A stretch of 64,000 nucleotides of DNA. Origin: DATFTE01 sp963840665. GTDB lineage: Bacteria > Acidobacteriota > Terriglobia > Terriglobales > Acidobacteriaceae. The DNA lies in the NCBI GenBank assembly GCA_963840665.1, contig CAWIZO010000010.1:248001-312000 (forward strand), read 5' to 3'. Shown in pieces: positions 32,520-41,100 of this stretch. The notes beneath the pieces were generated by a model that did no database searches, was not told the DNA's origin, and was given only the letters and a program-made list of their open reading frames with translations. Each line of letters starts with the position of its first letter. Positions within the stretch are counted from its first letter, which is position 1. A program made the translations under genes and the position numbers.

Positions 32520-33505
32520 TGTCACGCATTTTTGCTTATATCGTTCACAAGGCTGGCGTCATCGATGACTCGGCGCTCGAACTGGCGGCCGCGGCAAGAA
32601 CAATCGATCCTTCTGCATCTCTGACCGCGCTTGTCATGGGCTCGGGACCAGACTTGGATAAGGTGTGCGCCACCCTCTCCAACACCTATGTCGAGATCTG
32701 GAAAGTTTTGAACGAGTCCCTTGCCTATCCCAATGCCGAGCTGGTGCGCCAGGCGCTGGTAAAGATCCTGCCCCCGGGCAGCATCCTTTTAGTCGCGCAT
32801 GAGCATTTCGGAATCGATCTCGCACCTGGACTCTCGGTCCGCATGAATGGAGCGTGTGTCTCCGATGTTTTGGGAATCGAGGGGACGGCCGGCGCAAAAC
32901 TCAAACTAATTCGCCAGGAATTCGGCGGACAAGTCAGCGCCCACGTGACTTGCGACACCTCGTCTGGCGCGGTGATCACTGTGCGCCCGGGGGCATTCAA
33001 GCCGCTCGAAACCGCGGCGGCAAATGGGACCGTGATCGACAAGTCTTCTGAAGTTGGCGTCCTGGCGGCGAGGCGGCGTTATCTCGAAACGGTCGTCGCC
33101 GAAGCGGGAGACGTTGATATCACCAAGCACAACGTGCTCGTCTCAATCGGTCGCGGTATCCAGGAAAAAGACAACGTCGCTATGGCAGAGGAACTTGCCG
33201 AAGCCCTTGGCGCGGCTGTCAGTTGCTCCCGCCCGGTGGTGGATGCCAAGTGGCTGGAGAAATCCCGTCAGGTCGGCACCTCTGGCAAAACCGTAAAGCC
33301 CAAGGTTTACCTGGCCTGCGGTATAAGCGGAGCCTTCCAGCACCTCGCTGGGATCAAGGGCAATCCCTTCATCATCGCCATCAACAAGAATTCCAAAGCT
33401 CCCATTTTCCAGGTCGCCGACATAGGCATCGTCGATGACCTGCTGGAATTCTTGCCAGAATTCACCAACAAAGTTCGCGAAATGCGCACCGCTTCAGCAA
33501 AGTGA
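32519..33505 (+). CDS. etfA: electron transfer flavoprotein alpha subunit
   Basis: The 328-residue protein has the FAD-binding C-terminal domain: LVSIGRGIQEKDNVAMAEEL, VGTSGKTVKPKVYLACGISG, AFQHLAGIKGNPFIIAINKN and APIFQVADIGIVDDLLEFLP. The Ser/Gly stretch and SGAFQHLAG are diagnostic. ATG overlaps the etfB stop. The acyl-CoA dehydrogenase follows after 10 bp. Confidence 0.95.
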   Translation: MSRIFAYIVHKAGVIDDSALELAAAARTIDPSASLTALVMGSGPDLDKVCATLSNTYVEIWKVLNESLAYPNAELVRQALVKILPPGSILLVAHEHFGIDLAPGLSVRMNGACVSDVLGIEGTAGAKLKLIRQEFGGQVSAHVTCDTSSGAVITVRPGAFKPLETAAANGTVIDKSSEVGVLAARRRYLETVVAEAGDVDITKHNVLVSIGRGIQEKDNVAMAEELAEALGAAVSCSRPVVDAKWLEKSRQVGTSGKTVKPKVYLACGISGAFQHLAGIKGNPFIIAINKNSKAPIFQVADIGIVDDLLEFLPEFTNKVREMRTASAK

Positions 33506-33515
33506 GGACATATCG

Positions 33516-35192
33516 ATGATTGCTCCTAAGACACTCAAGCTCAGCCTGAAATCCCTCCGCGACTTCGCCAAGAAGCGCTTGCCCGACGAAACCCTTATCG
33601 AATTGGACGAACGCGACGAATGCCCGCTCGAAATCGTGCGCCACATGTGCAGCCCTGACAAGCTGGGCATTCAACTCCTATTCATCCCTGAAGAATTCGG
33701 AGGTATGGGTGGCGGCGCGTTCGATGTCTATTGCATTTGCGAGGAGATGGCGCACATCGACCTCGGGATCGCCACCGCAGTGCTTGCGACCTTCCTGGGG
33801 AGCGATCCCATCACGGTGGGCGCTACCCCGGCGCAAAAGAAGCTGTGGCTGAGCCGCATCGCAGACGAAGGAATCTTGTTTGCCTACGGCGCCACTGAAC
33901 CGGAAGCAGGCAGCGATCTCGGGTCGCTTCGCACTACGGCCGACCGGGTCATGCAAGACGGGAAAGTGGTCGGTTACAAGATCAACGGCAACAAGCAATG
34001 GATCAGCAATGGCGGTATCGCCGACGCATACACGGTATTGGCCAATACCCCCGCGGGTCCAAGCTGGTTTGTGGTGGAAAAAGGCGTCAAGGGTTTCACT
34101 CATGACGAGCCCGAAGACAAGCACGGGATTCGACTCAGCAACACGGCAGCCCTGGCTTTCAGCGACGTGTACGTCGATGCTGACCGGCTCCTCGGCGGAG
34201 TTGAAGGCCAGGGTTTGACACAAGCGCAAGCGGTGTTTGGTTACACCCGCTTGATGGTTGCCGCCTTCGGTCTCGGTGGCGGGTGGGCCGCGCTCGATCG
34301 TGCCATTCCTTACTCCACGAAACGCATTCAGGCGGGCGCACCGCTCTCCGAAAAGCAAGGCTATACCCACAAGCTGATCGTCCCTCATGCAGCGCATCTG
34401 GAAGCCGCTCGCGCTTACATCGAAGAAACCGCCGACCGCATTGATGCGGGCAGCGAAGGCAGTTTAAACACCGAAGGCGCTATCGCGAAGTACATGGCCA
34501 CCGAAGCCGGCAACGCCGCAGCCGAAGCCGGCATTCAGGCGCTGGGTGGTTATGGGTACACCCACGAATATCTGGTCGAGAAAATCAGTCGCGACGTTCG
34601 TATCACCACCATTTACGAGGGCACCTCCGAGATCATGGAGATGACCATCAGTCGCGATCGCTGGCAGCTTCACCTGAAAACTCGTGGGCAGCATTATCAC
34701 GATGAGGCTCGCAAGTTCGAAACTTTGCACGGACAACATCCCGAAGTGGGTGCGAACGTCGCCGCTCTCGCGTTGCACGCCCTGGCCGACATTATGGAGA
34801 GAGCTCGGGTGGGACGCCTCACGCGCTACCAGCATGTTCTGTTACGCCTGGGCGAACTGATTGCCTATGCAGAATGTGCCGGAGCTTTATCTCGACGCGC
34901 CGCGCTCATGGCAGACGGCAAACTCAACGAAAAAACCAGTCGCCGTTTCGATGCCATAGGACTCGCGGCCGTGAGCCGGGTCTTCGCCCGCGAAGCCGCG
35001 CTCAAAGTTGCCGAAGAAGGATTACGCCTGATCATCGGCGCCAGCGGCGTGAGCGAGGCCGACACGGCTGCGTTTGAAACGAGCCTGGGTCTGCCCGCCA
35101 TTCACAAGGCGCAAGCAGGCCTGATCAATGACATGGACTATGTCGCCGACGTTCTGTACAGCCGAGCGGCGAAAGTGCAGACCGCAGCCTGA
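33516..35192 (+). CDS. acyl-CoA dehydrogenase (second copy)
   Basis: The 558-residue protein has YGATEPEAGSDLGSLRTTAD, GNKQWISNGGIADAYTVLAN, VFGYTRLMVAAFGLGGGWAA and the C-terminal GGYGYTHEYLVEKISRDVRI then IYEGTSEIMEMTI. In general ACADs the base is Glu in IYEGT or near it. It is clearly different from the copy at 15570. A C-terminal extension follows. ATG 33516 has AGGA 8 bp upstream. Its TGA shares the A with the ATG of the synthase gene. Whether it oxidises or, with ETF, helps tailor the synthase product is open. Confidence 0.9.
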   Translation: MIAPKTLKLSLKSLRDFAKKRLPDETLIELDERDECPLEIVRHMCSPDKLGIQLLFIPEEFGGMGGGAFDVYCICEEMAHIDLGIATAVLATFLGSDPITVGATPAQKKLWLSRIADEGILFAYGATEPEAGSDLGSLRTTADRVMQDGKVVGYKINGNKQWISNGGIADAYTVLANTPAGPSWFVVEKGVKGFTHDEPEDKHGIRLSNTAALAFSDVYVDADRLLGGVEGQGLTQAQAVFGYTRLMVAAFGLGGGWAALDRAIPYSTKRIQAGAPLSEKQGYTHKLIVPHAAHLEAARAYIEETADRIDAGSEGSLNTEGAIAKYMATEAGNAAAEAGIQALGGYGYTHEYLVEKISRDVRITTIYEGTSEIMEMTISRDRWQLHLKTRGQHYHDEARKFETLHGQHPEVGANVAALALHALADIMERARVGRLTRYQHVLLRLGELIAYAECAGALSRRAALMADGKLNEKTSRRFDAIGLAAVSRVFAREAALKVAEEGLRLIIGASGVSEADTAAFETSLGLPAIHKAQAGLINDMDYVADVLYSRAAKVQTAA

Positions 35193-38100
35193 TGCCGGTC
35201 AAGACCGGCGCGTCACTTCAACCTGGGAGTCTCGTCATGGAAGATACCGCACATCGAGCCATTGCGATCGTGGGGGTCGGGGCCGTCTTGCCCGATGCTC
35301 CGAACGTACCCGCATTCTGGGAGAACATTAAAACCGGACGTTACAGCATCACGGACGTTTCCTCCGATCGCTGGGATCCCGCGTTTTATTACGACTCCGA
35401 TCACAATGCGCCCGACAAGACCTACTCCAAGATTGGCGGATGGGTACGCGAGCACCGCTGGGAACCCATGAAGTGGCACTTGGCGATTCCGCCTCGGGTG
35501 GTCGACGCCATGGACGAATCCCAAAAGTGGGCCATCTCCTGCACGCGTGAAGCGCTCGAAGATTACGGTTACCCAAAGCGTCCGTTGAATCTCGATCGCA
35601 CCGCCGTGATTCTGGGCAACGCTATGGCGGGCGAGAAACACTACTTCACCGCTTTGCGTTTGTATTTCCCCGAGTATGCCCATGAACTCGCCGAGAGCGC
35701 TAGTTTCGCGGCCCTGCCTACGGCTTTGCGTAGCGATATCACGCGCGAATTGCACCACCGCATGACTCATCGCATTCCTAATGTGACGGAAGACACGATG
35801 CCGGGCGAACTAGCCAACTGCATCGCCGGACGATTGGCTAACACATTCAATTTTCACGGCCCTAACTACGTGGTCGATGCGGCCTGCGCCTCGGCCATGG
35901 CCGCATTTAGCGGCGCGGTCGAGGGCCTGGTGGAAAACGATTTCGATGTCGCAGTCACCGGTGGCATCGATCGCAATATGGGCGCGTCCACATACGTCAA
36001 GTTCAGCAAGATTGGTGCGCTCTCTGCATCCGGTACTCGGCCCTACGCCGAAGGAGCCGACGGCTTCGTAATGGGCGAAGGTTCTGTCATCTTCCTGCTC
36101 AAACGTCTGGCCGACGCGGAGCGCGATGGCGACAAGATTTACGCGGTGTTACGCGGCATCGCCGGATCCAGCGATGGCAAGGGGAAGGGCATCACCGCTC
36201 CCAATCCCATCGGACAAAAACTCAGCATCGAACGTGCCTGGCAAAACGCCGGCCTCTCTCCCGCTACCGTCAGCTTCATTGAGGGCCACGGTACTTCTAC
36301 AAAAGTCGGCGATGTGGTCGAAGTTCAGAGCATGACCGAAGTGCTGAGCACTTTCCACGTTGCTCCCCACAGCGTGGCGCTAGGTTCGGTGAAATCGAAT
36401 ATTGGACACCTGAAAGCCGCTGCCGGCGCCGCCGGGCTGCTCAAAGCCGCGCTGGCGCTGCACGACAAAGTTCTGCCACCCAGTGTGCACTGCGATCACC
36501 CCAACCCGGATATCGACTTTGTGCACTCTCCGCTCTATGTCAACACTGAGCTGAAGCCATGGACAATGCCCTCGGACGCGGTACGCCGCGCTGGCGCCAG
36601 TGCCTTTGGTTTCGGCGGAACCAATTTCCACGTCGTGCTCGAGGAATATATTCCCCACCGTCTAAACGGAAACGGCAAGCGCTCGCTCGCCATCGGTGCA
36701 CTACCAACCGTCGCAATGAATGAGGGCAATATGAATACCAGGAATGCGGGGGAGCAAACTCCCTTGTCCCGTTCCTCCGGGTCTGTGGCGGAGGTCCGAA
36801 GCGCTGGGCAAACTCCTTCCGTGAAGAAACCGCTGCGTGGTGCCCTGGTGCTTGGCGGCGACTCCAATGCTGAGCTCATCGAGCGCCTGCGTGCGGTGCA
36901 GAAAGCAGCGGAAGAAGGCCACGCTCCAGATTATTCTGCTCCCGATGAAAAAGATTTGCGCGCGTCCGAGCGCCTGGCGATCGATTACGCCGATGCTGCC
37001 GACTTGCTCGACAAGTCAGCCAAGGCGCTGAAGGCGCTCGCCGCCGACCAGGCGCCCATCTGGAAAGCGCTGCGCGCGCAAGGTATTTTCCGCGGCAGCG
37101 GCCCCGCGCCCAAAGTCGCATTCCTCTACACCGGACAAGGTTCGCAATACGCCAATATGCTTCGTCCGCTATTCACCGCTGAGCCGATTGTTTCCGCAAC
37201 CTTCGCCGAAGCCAATCGTGTGATGACTCCGCTTCTAGGCAAGCCGCTTACGGATTTCATCTTCGTGGATCAATCCGACGCGGGCGCCGTGGCTCAAGCC
37301 GAAGAAGATCTTCGCCAGACCGCCATCACGCAGCCCGCGGTGCTCGCGACCGATGAAGCTCTCACTCGTCTCTTGGCCGCTTACGGCATCAAGCCAGACA
37401 TGACGATGGGACACAGCCTTGGCGAATACGGAGCGCTTGTAGCCGCAGGCTCACTGTCCTTCGACGACGCGTTGGAAGCAGTGAGTGCCCGTGGTCGCGG
37501 CATGACCGAAGTGGCAATGGATGACAACGGACGCATGGCCGCGGTCTTCGCGCCCCTTACCGAGGTGGAACGAATCCTCAAGACCATCGACGGATACGTC
37601 GTCATTGCCAACATCAATAGCAGCTCTCAAGCTGTCATCGGCGGTGCCAGCAAGGCCGTCGAACAGGCCATGCAAGCATTCGAGAAAGCCGGCTACGAGC
37701 CGGTGGCTTTGCCGGTGAGTCACGCTTTTCACACTTCCATTGTGGCCGCCGCCGGAGTGCCTCTGCGTAAAGAGCTCGAGCGTCTGCGTATTCAATCTCC
37801 GCGGCTACCCATCGTCGCCAACGTTGACGGTGAGTTCTATCCCATGGGTCCCGATGTTGTCCCCAAAATGCTCGACATCTTGACTCGACAAGTCGCCTCG
37901 CCCGTGCAATTCGTGAAAGGCTTGCGCACTCTTTACGCTGCTGGCGCTCGTGTCTTTGTGGAAGTCGGTCCGAAAAAAGCCTTGCAGGGTTTCGCGGAGG
38001 ACGTGCTCAAAGAACACAACGATGTGGTCTCTCTTTTCACGAACCATCCCAAGATCGGCGACATCGCGGCATTCAACCAGGCGTTGTGTGCGCTCTATGC

Positions 38101-41100
38101 CGCAGGATTAGGCCGCGGGATCGCCGACGCAGTGCCTGCGCAAACTTCTGAAGCTATCCCGGTTACCCCCTCGAAGCCATTGAAGGAAGACCGTTATTCC
38201 GAACTTGGACACATGTTCGCCGATGTTCTGGAGCGTGGCTGGAAGGTTTACCATGGCTCTAACGGCGGGTCCGCAGACGTTCCCGTGGTCATTACTGGAG
38301 CGGCTCTCGGCCTGCCCGGCACCGAACGCATCTTCGATGACACCAACATTAGTCGCATTCTACGCGGCGATCAGTTCATCGCTCACATCCCTAAGCATTT
38401 TCGCCAAGCCATGCTCGATAAACGCATCACGCGCCTGTTGAAGAGCGACAACGGCGGACCCACTTTCGAGTCTATCGACAATATCGCCGATGTCATCAAG
38501 CTGGCGGGACGCGGTGGCCAGTTCGATCTGGAGAAAGAATTCGGCGTCTCCGCCGATCGCGCGGCTGCCCTCGATCGCGTCACCCGTCTTGCGATGGGCG
38601 CAGGCATCGATGCCCTGCGTGATGCCGGTATTCCCCTAGTCATGCGTTACAAGACCACCACCAAGGGTACTCAGTTGCCTGATCGCTGGAGCCTGCCCGA
38701 TGCTCTGCGCGACGACACCGGCGTCATCTTCGCCTCTGCCTTCCCCGGCTATGACTCATTCGCCGATGAGATGTCGCGTTATTACGCCGATCACGCCCGC
38801 CGTGAGCAATTGGCTATGCTCGAGAGCTTGCGGTCCCGCGCCGTCGAAGGCAACGGACACTCCAGGGTCGTGCTCGAAATTGATCGTCGCATCGCGGAAG
38901 TGCGAGCCGCAATCGACAAGGATCCCTATATCTTTGACCGCCGTTTCCTGTTCAAGGTCCTTTCCATGGGGCACTCGCAATTTGCGGAATTCATCGGCGC
39001 TCGCGGACCCAACACGCAAATCAACTCAGCCTGTGCTAGCACTACGCAAGGCATTACCCTGGCCCAGGACTGGATTCGCGCCGGGCGTTGCAGCCGCGTG
39101 ATTGTGATCTCAGCCGATGACGTGACCTCCGACCACATGCTGGAATGGTTTGGTCCAGGATTCCTCGCCAGCGGCGCGGCGGCCACCGACGAAACTGTCA
39201 CCGAAGCTGCCATTCCTTTCGATCGCCGTCGCCATGGTTTGATCGTCGGCATGGGCGCTGCGGCGCTGGTCGTCGAAAGCGCCGAAGCCGCCAGCGAGCG
39301 TGGCATTCAGCCCATTTGCGAAGTGCTCAGCGCGGTCACTGCCAACAGCGCGTTTCATGGCAGCCGCCTTGATGTCCAGCATATCGGCCGGGTCATGGAA
39401 AGCCTGATCGCCCAGGCCGAAACCCGCCATGGCATCTCGCGCCAGCAAATCGCTCCGCAGACCGTATTTGTATCGCATGAAACCTACACACCCGCGCGCG
39501 GCGGCAGCGCCTCCGCAGAAATCTTTGCCCTGCGCCAGGTCTTCAGAGAACTGGCCGATCGCATCGTCATCGCCAATACCAAAGGCTTCACTGGCCACGC
39601 CATGGGGACCGGCATTGAAGACGTCGTCGCGGTGAAGGCGCTTGAGACCGGATTCGTGCCGCCCGTCGCCAATTTCAAGGAGGTCGACCCCGAACTCGGG
39701 CCGCTCAATTTGTCGAAAGGCGGGAGCTATCCCATCGAATACGCGCTGCATCTCGGTGCAGGTTTCGGATCGCAAATCAGCATGACGTTGTTGCACTGGG
39801 TGAAGAGCAAGGATGGAGTGCGCCGCGGCCCCAATGATTTGGGCTATACCTATCGCATTGCTGACACAGATGTCTGGGATGCGTGGATGAAGAGCGTCAC
39901 GGGTCATCCCGGCAGTGATCTCGAAGTCGTCCATCGCACGCTGCGCATGAAGGACCAGGCCGCTACTGCGCGGATCGTTCCAGTGGCGACCGTACTTGTG
40001 CCGGAGCCACCCAAGCCCGCGCCTCAGCAACTTCAACCAGTGGCTGCGGTCGCCATCGCAAATACAGAATCGGTGAAGCAGCGCGTGCTCGCCCTGGTAG
40101 CGGAGAAGACTGGTTACCCAGTCGACATGCTCGACCTCGATTTGGATCTTGAGGCTGATCTCGGCGTTGACACCGTCAAGCAAGCGGAAGTGTTCGCTGC
40201 CGTCCGCGAGGCCTATGGCATCGTTCGTGACGATCAGATCAAATTGCGCGATTTCCCCACGCTCGCTCACGTCATCCGCTTCGTGTACGACCGCCGTCCT
40301 GACCTGGCTGCCCAGGCGTCACCCATCGCCGCCGCTCTAAAAACAGAAACGCTAGAAACAAAAGCCGCCGTCGACGTCCCCGCCGCAACACTTTCCCCGA
40401 ATGTTTCTAGTGGCGACGTGCAACAGCGCATTCTGGAACTCGTGGTAGAAAAGACCGGCTATCCCAAAGACATGCTTGACCTCGACCTCGATCTCGAAGC
40501 CGACCTTGGCGTCGATACCGTCAAGCAGGCGGAGATGTTTGCTGCCGTACGAGCGGCTTACAACATTCCGCGGAATGAGAATCTGAAGCTGCGTGATTAT
40601 CCGACGCTCGCGCACGTGATCCGTTTCGTGTTAGAGAATCGTCCCGATCTGGTCGCCTCAACGGCCCCTCCGTCGCCCCAGTCTGCCGCGCCGGTGGCAA
40701 CCGTGGCCCCGGTTCTGCAGGCTGTGTCAGATGATTCGATTCGAGAAAAGGTCCTCGAGATCGTCGCCGAAAAAACTGGCTATCCCAAAGATATGCTTGA
40801 CTTGGATCTCGATCTCGAAGCCGACCTCGGCGTCGACACTGTCAAGCAAGCCGAAATGTTTGCCGCCGTGCGCGCGGCCTACAAGATCCCGCGCGATGAA
40901 AACTTGAAGCTGCGCGATTTCCCAACGCTCGCCCACGTGATCAAGTTTGCTCGCGACCGTCAACCAGCCCCGATTGCCGCAAATCCTGTGAACCCGGTTG
41001 CTGCCTCTCCTGTGGCCGCGCCGGAGCCCGTATTGACGCCCGCCATTACCGATGAGTCCATAAAAGAAAAGGTCCTCGAGATGGTGGCCGAAAAAACCGG

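Noticed and set aside
39110..40270. 386-residue minus frame inside the synthase
   Set aside because: Antisense shadow of KS2/ACP1; the plus frame has conserved catalytic motifs.
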